A stretch of DNA of 25,312 nucleotides. It comes from Acanthaster planci (Eukaryota > Echinodermata > Asteroidea > Valvatida > Acanthasteridae). Below are positions 10,241-21,201 of this stretch, in pieces. How positions within the stretch are numbered: position 1 is the first letter of the stretch; every line of letters starts with the position of its first letter. The notes beneath the pieces are model-generated. The model saw only the letters and a program-made list of their open reading frames with translations, made no database searches and had not been told where the DNA came from. The stretch is taken from the NCBI RefSeq assembly GCF_001949145.1, contig NW_019091467.1, positions 74,250 to 99,561 on the forward strand, written 5' to 3'. The position numbers and the translations under genes were made by a program.

Positions 10241-10318
10241 GGCTAGCAAACCTATCAGTATCACAGGCGTCCCTTAAGTGCGACACAAACTTTCACTTTC
10301 GTAGATTTCGAATCTTTA

Positions 10319-10395
10319 TTAAACCGTGCCTATGGAAGTCGCCATTTTGTTTTCGTAACCGTAGCCACCACGCACGGCGTCCGTTGCAACCAATG
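10319..10395 (-). promoter_or_regulatory. USH2A proximal promoter/leader: YY1-like site, reversed CCAAT, short uORF
   Basis: CAAAATGGCGAC at 10349-10338 (minus strand) fits the YY1 consensus in the orientation usual just downstream of start sites, and ACTTCC beside it is an ETS-like core. CCAAT lies on the plus strand near 10390. Together they suggest initiation near 10340-10370. The ATG inside the YY1 site (10345) opens an eight-codon reading frame that stops at TAA (10321-10319), before the usherin ATG. Motif matches only. Confidence 0.35.
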
Positions 10396-10498
10396 GCGTC
10401 CCTTAATCCTCGTCGCGAAGCACTAGTGGTGGTGTCAAATTTCTCTTGCGGTTGCCCTTTTGTTCACTCGCGTTGTTTCACTGCTTCGTTGTTTTTGT

Positions 10499-10676
10499 CT
10501 AAAGAGAAAGCCCAAAATAAAGGAACTGGGTTTACATGCTCCCTTCTTCGGTGCAAAACCATGCATAAAAAAACACCATGGTGTCTAACTGCTGATTATA
10601 TGTTCATTGTTTTATTGCCATGAATCTTCAATGCACGATTAAAAAAAAATGCTGTGTAATATCATTCTAAACCTAC
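10499..10676 (-). other. Candidate 5'UTR intron of USH2A
   Basis: On the minus strand a strong donor, CAACAG|GTAGGT, ends a possible noncoding exon at 10677. A good acceptor with a pyrimidine tract, GGGCTTTCTCTTTAG, ends at 10499. That would leave a leader of about 258 nt (10498-10241) before the start codon. Human USH2A also has a noncoding first exon, so the arrangement would be conserved. No transcript evidence is available, and a start site downstream of this intron would make it irrelevant. Confidence 0.35.
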
Positions 10677-11660
10677 CTGTTGTTCAACATCAATCTCTTC
10701 AACTCAAAATAATCGTTTGTCAAGCACGACAAGCACCACATCTGATACCATGAACTGCCGACGACTCTGGAATTTCACTTTTCGGCTCAGTTGCGTTTGA
10801 ACTCAGACCTTTATGTATTGTTATGATAATTTCAGGGGTGATTCAAGCGGTGCCAATGTATGCCGGCCCACCCTGCCGATACTGTTACTGCTGTTACCCC
10901 CCTCGTATATTGTATAAATCGCACACATATCCAGCAGGGGTAATTTGTTTTCTTGTAGGAGCATAAGTGGAATATTATTCGTTTTAATTAATTGATTAGC
11001 AGCACACCTGCAGAAACATCGTTTTCCTTTGGTACTAACTTAACGGCAAGACAATTCTGTCGATGGAGATTTTTTTTTTCAATATAAATCGCAAAAAGTA
11101 TATTTCTTCCCCTACTGTAGGCCTACCTGTGTTTTCCTGGTCGGACATTATTCGCATGTTAATGCAGCGACGTATGCAAATCCGTGAGTCCCTAAAGTAA
11201 AAACAAAATTTTCTACTATTCCCCAGCAATACGATAGGCGTGGATGTCTTACTATATCAAATTCATATGTTGATTTCAAAGTTAAATTCACTTATGACAT
11301 TCACAGCATTTGCTACAGTGCAGTGTAATCAATATGCCACCTGGGTTCACACGTTTTCATGTACCAACTGTACATTCCACTTATAATGAATACATCCCTG
11401 TACAAACCTTCCCAGTATCTACACGATATATTTGTTCAGCCAGTTATTCTAAAATAAGAGCATTGAAATTTCCCATCCTATGACGCCATATTTCTTTATA
11501 TCACCTAAATGAGGGTCGGTAACTGCGAAAAAGACACACATCTCCAAGTATTTCGGCCAAATGTTATCAACACGTTGTAGACTTTGCAACTCTTTACAGC
11601 GAAGTGATATCAGGATAAGACGTTCTTTTCCCAGTTTGGACTGAGTCCACGGTGGGCTTG
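10677..11660. other. USH2A 5' flank, no gene seen
   Basis: AT-rich flanking DNA. A noncoding first exon of USH2A may end at 10677. Otherwise there are only short words such as gtaggcctac near 11118 and no coding content. Confidence 0.5.
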
Positions 11661-11754
11661 GATTAATCTTGATCGGGTATGATTAATCTTGATCGGACAT
11701 GATTAATCTTGATAGGGCATGAGTAATCTTGATCGGGCATGAATAATCTTGATC
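11661..11754. repeat. 20-bp minisatellite, 4.7 copies, GATTAATC motif
   Basis: The unit gattaatcttgatcgggcat repeats in exact 20-base register from 11661, 11681, 11701 and 11721, with a partial copy at 11741-11754. Copies 1-3 contain the palindrome GATTAATC; copies 4 and 5 keep TAATC. Copies differ from the unit by one or two bases. It lies 1.4 kb upstream of the usherin start codon. Confidence 0.9.
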
Positions 11755-12139
11755 ACCTCAGCTTTAAAGTTCTCGCCCGCTTGTCAAATGGATAATGAAA
11801 AGTCAAACCGTTCTCTTTGTCACCGTCGATGCCTTACCCCCATGGTGGAAATGCATACATGGGGTTTCTGAAACCACACAAGAATTTCTGCCTAGTTTCG
11901 TGAGAAGATTCCTTCTCAATTGAAACTGACCTGGCTATTGGAAGTAGGCCTACATAGTTTGATCGTTCGTTGAACAAAACTTATCCTTTTCCCACTTCAA
12001 AATTATAACTTGCTCGTAACAAGATAAAAGACCCGTCCCGCTGTTTGGTACTACGCCCTCTGTCTGATACCGGGCAAGCCTTACATTCATTTGAATTAAG
12101 GAAGCATTCAGGTGCCTTTCCATATGCACTTCAACACTT

Positions 12140-12223
12140 ACGCCAAGCGTTCCATCCGTCAAAATCGCTCCCAATTCGATTTTGACGGCCGAACGCAACG
12201 CACACGTGTGTTGTTATTGGCGT
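12140..12223. repeat. Compound hairpin/cruciform-forming sequence
   Basis: The centre is a perfect 12-bp inverted repeat (ccgtcaaaatcg at 12156, cgattttgacgg at 12177) with a 9-base loop. It is extended by a 6-bp stem (gcgttc 12147, gaacgc 12191) across a small internal loop. The palindrome cacacgtgtg (12201-12210) follows, and acgccaa (12140) pairs with ttggcgt (12217). The function is unknown; it may be part of a mobile element or a cis-regulatory site, since it contains the E-box CACGTG. Confidence 0.6.
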
Positions 12224-12882
12224 TGACATTAAACGCATCGTGTAGGTAACGCACCCAAAAAAGGTACATAATGGAAAGCCGCCTTTAGTGTTTAGGGGGA
12301 GACGCGTGTCTAGGAGTTGTCTTTGCCAGGTGTGTGCGAGTGAGGAGAGACAGGGGCTGGGAAGCCGAGTGGTGTATCCAGATTTTTGGTCGAGGGGAGG
12401 GAGAGATTAGGGTTTCTTTTAACGAAGGTCCAAATTTTATTTCGCCCGTAGAAGAATCCACCTCACCCACCACCACCCCGAAAAGTGATACATGTACCGC
12501 TAGTACTATTTCGAAAGGCTCAGTGCTATTGTTTCTATCCCTGGACATGCCACTGGATGAGCCAAATTTTTTAAGAATAGGCAATATAGTTTTATAATGT
12601 AGGTAAGAAGGAATTTAGGGCAAGGCACGTGGTTCAAAACATTGGTGGTGCATGGTTGGGTGCATACAACCGCCTGCCTATCCTTTGCTATTGTATTGAA
12701 ACTAGGAACTAAGCTATTGCTCACAGTTGATATTTCAACCAGATGTCACGGTCACTTTTGTAAACTAAATCAATTTGCGACAGATAAGTATACCTTGAAA
12801 ATTCTTCGTTTTTAGCAAATTCCAGATGTGTATTTCGTGAGATTCTTGTAGGTACCTTTAAGCATGATGTTCTATTGCCGAC

Positions 12883-14644
12883 AAAATTGCTTCGCGTCGT
12901 GCCACCGTCCCGACGCCACGACACGACGTTACGACGGCTCCGTCACGTCGCCTGTGATTGTATAGTTTTATACGTACTGTCGCGTCGTGTCGTCGTCCGT
13001 CGTATTGTGCCGTCGTGCCTTCCGGTTTCTAAAAATGGCTGGTGATTATCACGGCCAATAGAGGGCCTATGTAACAAGTCCTGAAAAAAATAATGTGCGT
13101 GCATGGGGCACGGACGTACAGCATATTATAAAATCTGGACTCGTGTAGGGTACAGTCCACTAATTCAAGCCCCATTAAAAACAGTGTAAAATCAGCACTG
13201 TTCAGGGCCCAATAACATGCACACCAACATTAGTTATTCCCACAAAACAAAATCACCCCCAAAAAGTGATTTTTCCGGAGTCTGATTGCACCCATTTTTC
13301 AAGTGGCAACCCTCAACTTTCTTGGGCACTTAGGACCATTTTTCAACCGTAGTTTTTAGCCCTTCTGCTCTCATATGAAAGCTCGAAGACCCAGAGAGTT
13401 GATCCTGGCAAGGATTTACACAATCTCACCATTTTGGGGGCCAAACAATCTCCTTTTTCAAAAGATACTGTTGGTGGGGGCACTTTTAATGCTAATGAGC
13501 TGGCCAGAAATTCTCACTTGAATTAGTGGTCTGCACCCCGCAACTCTTTCTTGAAGCCACTGGAGGTTGTGTGGCGGCCATTTTATCGTGCCAAATGTTT
13601 TTAAACAAATCAACACTAGCCTATGGAAGACTGCCACGATTTTTTATTTATTTTATTATTTTTTTGGGGGGGGTCGTAAATATTCAACTATTTCAGTGCA
13701 CTATACAATTATTGCCGGAGAATTTTGGTAGTGATTAGTAGGAACAAGCTTTTGCAGATGATCTTTGTGTCTATTAATGATCACCAAGGAAAAAGTGAAC
13801 TTAAGCCCAGAGCTCAGTGAAAGCGATTGCTGATGTACATGTACAACTTTAAAATGGAGAAAATTCCTTTTTATTTTACCATAACTAAGACCGACATGAG
13901 ACATGCATGAAAGTGACATTTTCCAGTGTGGGCCAGCAGTTGGAAAGTAAAGTAGGCAATTCATAAAAAACTAATACAAAGCCAGCCAAAAAAATCATTT
14001 TTTTTCTTAAAAAATGTTTATAAAGTGGGGTCAGTAAATGGGGTCAGTATTGGGATAGAAACTTGTCTTTGATGCAATGCCATTAGGTCTAGTCGTGCTA
14101 AATCGCCAGCGAGCCTTGCACGTGAAAATAACCTCTATTCAGTTCGGCGGGAGAACTGTGAAAAATGTTGGGCCATAATTCACGTTTTCCTCGATGATTG
14201 CACGGGACACGGGCATCATCTGCAAGAGTTATTCCTTTTACTCGCTGTACCCGTAACCCCCGGGCAGTAATTGAATGCGGTGCACTGAAATTATTGAATA
14301 TTTTCGACAAAAATATCGTGGCAGTCTTCCATAGGTTAGCGTTGATTAGTTTAGAAACTTTCGGCACGGTAAAATGGCCGCCACTCTACTTCCGATAGTC
14401 TCAAAGACGTCCGCATCACGAATGTTGCATTGCGGGTCCAGGTTTTATTATAGACATCCTTGGCATATAGGGCTAACAAGATATGATGGTATCTTTTTGC
14501 ATGGAAGTTAGCTCCGTCTGTAAGGGCGCCCCCTATTTCCACCTGTAATGAGGCGACGGCGAGAGCACGAGGCGACAGCACGACGCGACGGAGCCGTCGG
14601 ACGTAGCGTCGCGTCGGGGCGACGACACGACGTGACGCAATTTT
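12883..14644. mobile_element. Long imperfect palindromic repeat, 1.76 kb, arms up to about 89% identical
   Basis: The two ends are inverted copies of each other. aaaattgc followed by CGACG/CGTCG-rich sequence (12883-12953) matches the reverse complement of 14575-14644. A 72-base block at 13569-13640 matches the reverse complement of 14315-14386 at about 64 of 72 positions. Weaker matches continue inward (ttgcagatgat near 13752 and its complement near 14213) and between the blocks. The arms are separated by roughly 280 bases without clear pairing. No transposase reading frame is present. It could be a foldback-type nonautonomous element or two elements inserted head to head. Confidence 0.65.
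13148..13538. mobile_element. Nested 391-bp element with 22-bp terminal inverted repeats
   Basis: The ends carry 22-bp inverted repeats that agree at 20 of 22 positions, with core ccactaattcaag at 13157 and its complement at 13517. It interrupts the left arm of the large palindrome. The right arm at 14428-14442 has continuous sequence where the left arm is split, so it acts as an empty site. A clean target-site duplication could not be assigned. There is no coding capacity, so it is MITE-like. Confidence 0.65.
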
Positions 14645-14899
14645 AGAACAACTTTATTGAATTGCCCCACAAGGACAACGAACGTTCCTTGGGGGAACTT
14701 CCCATTGTTCTTGAACCACCCCACCCCAAGACACCATAAACACGAGCACACAAACGAGACTCGAATCAACCCATACACAAGCTCCACCATGCAGAACGTA
14801 TCTTGTGTCCGTTGGAAAAACATATGTTTTTTTTCTATAAATTTCTTTTACAAAATTGTTAGTGTTTCGATTGGAATTGTGATTAGCATCTCTACAATA

Positions 14900-15140
14900 C
14901 AAGGGCAGATCCAGAACTGAGCTTTTGGGGACAAAAATTTGGAAGTTTTTCAGATAACCTTTTATGGCCTTTTTTGGGGTGGAGCTATGGGGGAGGGCTT
15001 TTACATGCTTTGGGAAGAAAAATAATTGAAAATAACCAAACGCTCGCCTTTCTTTGTCTTTCATCCATTTTGTAAAATTGTGGCTCTTTTTGGGGGAGGA
15101 GGGGAGCATGGTCCCACTTGGTCACCCGGATCTGCCCTTG
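14900..15140. mobile_element. 241-bp hAT-like MITE
   Basis: Terminal inverted repeats CAAGGGCAGATCC (14900-14912) and GGATCTGCCCTTG (15128-15140) are perfect. The flanks CTACAATA and TTACAATG share TACAAT in register, consistent with a diverged 8-bp target duplication. The CAAGGG start and 8-bp duplication are hAT features. The interior has G-rich runs and no transposase. Confidence 0.7.
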
Positions 15141-15827
15141 TTACAATGGTATCAACCGTCGTCTCGACAGCAGAACAGCGAATGGATGATGTAACCGGAA
15201 CTCCTTTTCCAGAGACCGTACTTATGAGACCGAGATCTCTCCAGCAAGACGAAATCGGCAGAAATAGGACACTGGAGAGCTCCCAATTCGCCCGCTGTGA
15301 GTCAACATTCTGCCGCAAACGCGGAAGAGCAAACAATCTGAATTGCAGTCGAGGCCGAACAACAGCGGGCCGAGTCAACACGATCAGCGCTTGGCCAAAC
15401 CAATCACAAATTATCCAGACCGGGCATTAGCGGGAAAACGTGCTATTGGTACGAGTGAAATTGGTTTCTAGAATTAAAGGCGAAGAGATAAGCGTGTGCT
15501 CAAGACCCAAAGGCGTACATGCAAGTTACGAGGAAACATTGTTGAGACATTTTGTTTATATACACAAATACCCTAACAACCTTAATACGTAGGCATGCAG
15601 AAATGACCTTAAGAGCGCATACATCTTGATGTGCTGGAACACAGTGTTGAAATGGTAATTCCCAGTACGGAAATCGATCACAGAGAGCAAACGAACGTAT
15701 GGCGTAAACACCGCTCAAAGTAAAACGTTAGACTACCTAAGCTCGTTGAGAATGATGTATTGATGCATCTGGCCAACATTTGTCATTAGATGACAACGAA
15801 GCAGTGTATAATTTAAACGTTTAAAAG

Positions 15828-16019
15828 CTGGGTCAGAGTGATTCAAACCCTGAATCCGCCGGGATGTGCTCGACCCCTTTTCCGGGTCAACAGGAACACT
15901 TTTCGGATTTACACGAACCTGAAAATGGCATATTTTTTGTACACCTGAAAAATGGTTCTTTTTGACCTGGTAAAGCTCGAGCAAATCCGGATTAGGCTTT
16001 TAGTTCAAAGCTGACCCAG
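15828..16019. mobile_element. 192-bp terminal-inverted-repeat element
   Basis: CTGGGTCAG begins at 15828 and its complement ends at 16019. Similarity between the two ends runs inward for about 45 bases through aatccg and gctcga, with scattered mismatches. Target duplication is not clear and there is no coding capacity. Confidence 0.6.
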
Positions 16020-16217
16020 AATGGTTTTTAGAATTTGTAGTTTCCTCTGTGAAGACCAGATTGGTAGTGTGATTGAAAGATTTTTAATTAAGGGTCAGTA
16101 GGTATCAGAATGGGCCCAAATCGCGCAACCAAAGCTACCCACCTTGTTACTGAAACTTCCTGAGCAATATGCTGTGAAGATATTTATTGGTCACCACCAA
16201 TCCACTTGGATAGGGCG

Positions 16218-16446
16218 CATGGGCGGAAATCCGGGGGGGGGACAGGGGGACACGCCCTCCCATGAATTTGGTACAGGGGGATACAATGTCGAATGTCCCC
16301 TCCATATTTTGAGCAAAACAAAATACTAAAGGAATTGATGGATGGGGGTTTTCCCTTTTATAAATGGAATAAGATAATAAATACGGTGTGCGCAAAAAAA
16401 GTATAAATGGATGCCCCCCACGATCGAGGAGAGATTTCCGCCCATG
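16218..16446. mobile_element. 229-bp terminal-inverted-repeat element
   Basis: A perfect 14-bp inverted repeat, catgggcggaaatc (16218-16231) and gatttccgcccatg (16433-16446), encloses sequence with G9 and C6 runs and no reading frame of note. The target duplication is not evident. MITE-like by structure. Confidence 0.6.
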
Positions 16447-19400
16447 ATATGGCGGTAGGTGCGTGCACATGGATAAAGATTTATCCACTCGATTTTCTGT
16501 CATGGTGGTGTCTAGATTAAATAATAACAGCCGCTTTTCCACCAGTCCTTGAAGGTTGTGCAAAACATCACGAACACTGAGCACCTCAGGAAGATGATGC
16601 TCCGAGGTTTTTTTGTTTTGTTTTATTTGTTTTGGTTTTGTTTATTATTATTTTGACAAGTAAAATGTAATTCAACAGCAGTTGGTTAAGAGATAAAAGA
16701 TAATATATTATAAACCCACACAAGTCTTTTAACAGTTGCCGGAAATTTGAGGGGAAAGCCAACGTCATAGTGACGCACGGTAAAGTATTGTCATTCTCCA
16801 CAACACACACCTTCCCCCAAACCATGCCCCAACGCACCATCAGTGTGCGCAAGAGGTGATATCGAAGGATACGGGAAATCGCCCACGTTCCGAGACGTGT
16901 TCGGCATAATACCCTGCTAGCGTTTGCAGCACCTTTCTTTGAATGATACTTCGAGCCTGTCAGTCCACCCATAATGGTTGAAGTACAAAGAGAAGCAGTC
17001 AAACTGTTTTATTTTCTTTTCAATTCTTAATTTAAGATTCTTAAGATGTAACGATGGACCCTTTCCGGGTAGGTAACAGAACAAAGAATGTACAAAGTTC
17101 TCCCTAGTCAGAATGGAATTTGTATTGGTGTAGTAAATAGTAACAAAAAATTAACCGAGGTAACCTGCCTAACCTCTTCCGTTGACTCGCTCTCGAAGGG
17201 GACGTTTGTCAAATCAAAATTGGGTCCCAGCCTCCCATTGTTCGTGGGCAAACATACTTCACTCGCTGTAAACGGTTTGCTATAGTCTGCCTCCAAATAA
17301 AATCAGTATGTTAACTTATTAGTTCAATACACACAGAAGGCAATAAAGGGCCTGATATTCAAACCAATAAACACGGCACTTCACGATTGTTATGGACGGC
17401 ACGACTGCCTTTCATAATTCACTGGGACCACGTCTTGCATCTGGGCAACGGGATGGATGCGGCGGCGGAATGTTGCAGGGCTCCGTGTAACAACCAGCAA
17501 GTACAGCGAATTGGCCGTGTAGCGCACTGAAGATTCTGGTTTCATTCGGCCTGGGAGATAACGGAAACAACACACGGTTAAAATACACACCTGGGTGGGG
17601 AAGGACATACAGTAATTACAATATGAATCAGGGCTTTGTTGACAGTTAGTGTGACAGCTGGATGAGCTGAAATTCTTATCTGGCCATAAGGTTTCCCATG
17701 ATAAGAGATTGACCTCATTGCTGTTTGCAGGGACGGATGTTGTGCACTGAAGAGCACACTGCGGCTATATTTCAAAAGTTCCTAAAGACTGCTCGAATGA
17801 CAATAACAGTCACCTCAACATAAAATGACCGGTAATGTAAACAACTACATTTTCAAACATGGTTTTACGTCACAATTTGAGATAGGGTTGTATTACAAAG
17901 CCGCATACACAGAACAGTTCGGAACAATTTTGTTAATTTACTTACAAAACGGTAAAGACGAGTTTGAAATTACATGACTATATGTTACAAAAGACCAACT
18001 CAAGGGACTTTAAAGGGTGGCTGCAATCAATTTGTTTTAATACAGACCTTCAAAATGTTCCTTTATATCTCAGCTAACCTTAATTTTCAACTTTTGTTTC
18101 ACTATTTCAAAGGGTATTTTACCGCCCTTTACGTTTTGTGCAAATAGGTATTTCATATTTATAAGCAAAACTGTGATGTCATCTCAGGAAGAAAGCTTTA
18201 ATGTTACATTTGTTTGAACACAAAGAAGTCCTGCATTTCTGTAGATTTTGCTGGACTCAGTTTTTCTTTTCTTTGCCGAATCATCGTTGTTTATGTGCAT
18301 AGCAATAAACAAGCATCAATCCATGTTTTCGTGAGGTAAATTCTAGGTTGACAGTTTGAACAGAAACACCTATTCACTGAACCATGTCTTCCCTTGATGA
18401 CTTCACAGCAACAGCGCCCTTAGGTGTCCAGGGAAGCATGGACAATTTTATTTGTTTAAAAAGAATACACTATTCAGTGCATTTATCCAAATTGGAATGT
18501 AGACTGAGAGTTTTCACACATTGAAGAATGCAAAGTTCAGGAAAAATTGTGTCTAAGAAAAATTCATTGCAGCTACACTTTAAAGTATGGCTGATTTTAA
18601 CTGCCCCATATCGACATTATAAATATTGGAAGGATTTTTTTTAGTGAGTTGTCCTTTTCAACTGCTGTTTTTCAACAAGCGCGGTCCTCATCATCTGCAT
18701 AAGAGTGGGCTACGTTCCAGCCTTGTCGCCAGTCTTTGGAGTGTGTGATGTTTACTATTTTCATCCACTGGTCTCCATGGCACCCAGTTCCCTCATTACG
18801 CGCGCAGGGATATTATGACCTTCATAGTTATTTGTAGGGGGAAAATATCGAACAGCTTGCCTCGAATGCCTGGTATCTGAGGAGTGGTGGACTATAAATA
18901 CTAGCTGTGGATGGTTTGAAGTTGTAGAACAACAGGAAAATAGAGCATTGGACAAACAAAGAAAATGGGACAAGACCTACAAAGTCCAAGTGCATAAATT
19001 CCAACATGGTTACGAATAGTGTCTGTGTAGATTGTCGTTTAATTAACGTGCAGTTGAGAAGGGCTTGGTGGAAATTGCGAAGGAAAGACGAAAACACACC
19101 CTGAAATTTGGGTTTTAAATTCAAGATGTGCATTTTAATCTTCAAAAATTAAATGGGAGAAGAGCAATCACTGTCGATTCTTGGCCAATGTTACATATAT
19201 AAATGATTTGTCACATGTGCTAGTATTTTGACAGCTCAGTAGAAAGAACGACAGCGCAACAATATAATTTCTACGGTAAAAAGGAGCAGGATGTTGATGG
19301 TAAAAGATGACCCTGAGACCCCTGTGAACATGAGGCTCTTACATTTGCCTGGCCTCGTTAGCAAATGTTTTCCTCTGTAAATCGTACTTGCCATGAAAAG

Positions 19401-19651
19401 TCCACTGTACAAAAACAGAACTAAGTAACCAATGGCTAAACAACTTTTATTAATTGATATGTTCCAGTAACTAATATGTCATCACATATAAATCTACTCA
19501 GCTTCGAATTGCACAGAACACTCAACGTAATTGCAGCCCTTGCTTTTTACATGTCACAACACACAATTTTCGACTAACCATGGACTAAAATAACCGTTGA
19601 TATGGCCATTTTAATTAGTGCAGTAGTCATATGCAGCAAGGTATGATCATA
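16447..19651. other. Intergenic, no supported gene
   Basis: Contains a T/TTTG-rich simple stretch at about 16607-16655. A GC-richer minus-strand block at about 17395-17550 reads LYLLVVTRSPATFRRR and then loses frame; it vaguely recalls the start of the beta-1,3-galactosyltransferase domain, but this is too weak to annotate. The remainder is AT-rich and empty as far as I can see. Confidence 0.5.
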
Positions 19652-19983
19652 NNNNNNNNNNNNNNNNNNNNNNNNNNNNNNNNNNNNNNNNNNNNNNNNN
19701 NNNNNNNNNNNNNNNNNNNNNNNNNNNNNNNNNNNNNNNNNNNNNNNNNNNNNNNNNNNNNNNNNNNNNNNNNNNNNNNNNNNNNNNNNNNNNNNNNNNN
19801 NNNNNNNNNNNNNNNNNNNNNNNNNNNNNNNNNNNNNNNNNNNNNNNNNNNNNNNNNNNNNNNNNNNNNNNNNNNNNNNNNNNNNNNNNNNNNNNNNNNN
19901 NNNNNNNNNNNNNNNNNNNNNNNNNNNNNNNNNNNNNNNNNNNNNNNNNNNNNNNNNNNNNNNNNNNNNNNNNNNNNNNNNNN
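19652..19983. other. Assembly gap (332 N)
   Basis: Unknown bases. The right edge is followed within 15 bases by a nine-C tract, a likely reason for the assembly break. Reading frames drawn across the gap are meaningless. Confidence 0.99.
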
Positions 19984-20734
19984 GGACGGAGAGAACCCCC
20001 CCCCGCTTTGTGTTGGTCATTGTCTCGCAGGAATCTGGGGAATTCCTTTCAGACATCTTGGGGGGATGTGTTAAGTAACAATAGTCTGGAATGTGTATAG
20101 GGATTGGACATGTTGGGGGGTACCCCTCGCATCGGTCTCATTTCTTGCTGAGTATAGCAGTAATGCAACCTTAAAATTAGACTCGTTTCCGGCCGCACAT
20201 ATATCAAACAACATGTGTATAATACAATGCTTTTTGAAGGTGGATTTGTATCGTGAGGTTTGCAGGCAATGGTTCCTGTACAACGGCAAGAGTTCTTTAA
20301 GCTTTCATCCATGAAAACCATCATCATCAGCTATCACTGCTCAATTTGCGGTTAACCTTGCCCTCAGACTGAGATATCCACACGTTGATAATTCGTTTGG
20401 AAATATTTCTATATTTCGTTTGGAAATAGTCCAGCATCTTGTAGGAGGTGTGGAACAACTTTGAAGAAAAAAGAAGTTTTTGTTTTAAATTTTCATTGTT
20501 TTAAACATTTTTATTGCTTGTGTTATTATTAAAACTCGCAAAAGTTATTTGGGGCAGAACTTGTTTATTAGAGATTTATACCATATAAAGAAGCCTATAA
20601 ATCAAGTTTTATGGCGAATAGGCCTACAGTCAAATTATGTTAGTTGTAATAACACACCTAGGCTAAAAAATGTTTCGTTTTTGGCGGGATGATAGACAAG
20701 AAACGTTTGCTTGTTGCTCGTGACTGTTCTAGTG
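19984..20734. other. Intergenic between gap and CpG-rich region
   Basis: Includes a C9 tract at 19996 and a 14-base direct repeat, ttcgtttggaaata, at 20392 and 20415 (period 23). No gene is seen. Confidence 0.5.
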
Positions 20735-21201
20735 CTTCATAGGCGGCACGTCACGCCACGCTACATATCAAATTATATTTCATAAGGGTTTCAACAGTTG
20801 GTAAATAAATAATAGCGGAGGCATTCTCAGCGTGCGGCGAGATAATTATATCGGAAAGGGGATGGCAACTTAATGGTTAGTGCCAGTGGCGTGGAGGGAG
20901 CTGCGTGGATTTGCACTACCACGAGGCATTGTCCATTGGGGACTTTCGTGCTTGGGGTATTGACTGACTCCACAGCAGACGACGGGAACCCCCTGCTCTG
21001 CAAGTGGACTGCGCCGAAGCTAGTGCGGGAAGCTCGGCCTGCCGTTCGCTCGTGCGAGCAGTTCTCTGTTCAGTACAGAGAGAGTCCAGTGTTGAGCAAA
21101 CAGCTTTAGCCTCACTTTGTTTACGGACAGGGAGGGCATCGTGGCACAGCGAAGTCAGATTTCAGTGATCGACGCACCTGAGAGAGGACACTGTTCCTAA
21201 G
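20735..21201 (+). promoter_or_regulatory. CpG-rich 5' flank and leader of the 21202 ORF
   Basis: CpG density rises sharply from about 20735 and stays high through the 348-codon ORF, as in an unmethylated promoter/first-exon region. A reading frame of 78 codons at 20873-21109 ends before the main ATG. It starts with a non-ATG codon in part of its context and resembles no protein I know, so I treat it as leader. No TATA box stands out. Confidence 0.4.

Noticed and set aside
10241-10264. Longer usherin N-terminus starting at 10264
   Set aside because: The first codon there is GTG; the first ATG in frame is at 10240 with a strong context.
11950-14581. Similar peptides IELGAILTDG (minus, near 12170) and VEIGGALTDG (minus, near 14530)
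   Set aside because: Short, embedded in a hairpin and in a repeat respectively, with no extended alignment; probably coincidence.
15026-15430. 134-codon plus-strand ORF
   Set aside because: It starts inside the hAT-like element and has no recognised domain or splice support.
19574-20074. Long ORFs on both strands through the gap
   Set aside because: Their length comes from N bases and carries no information.
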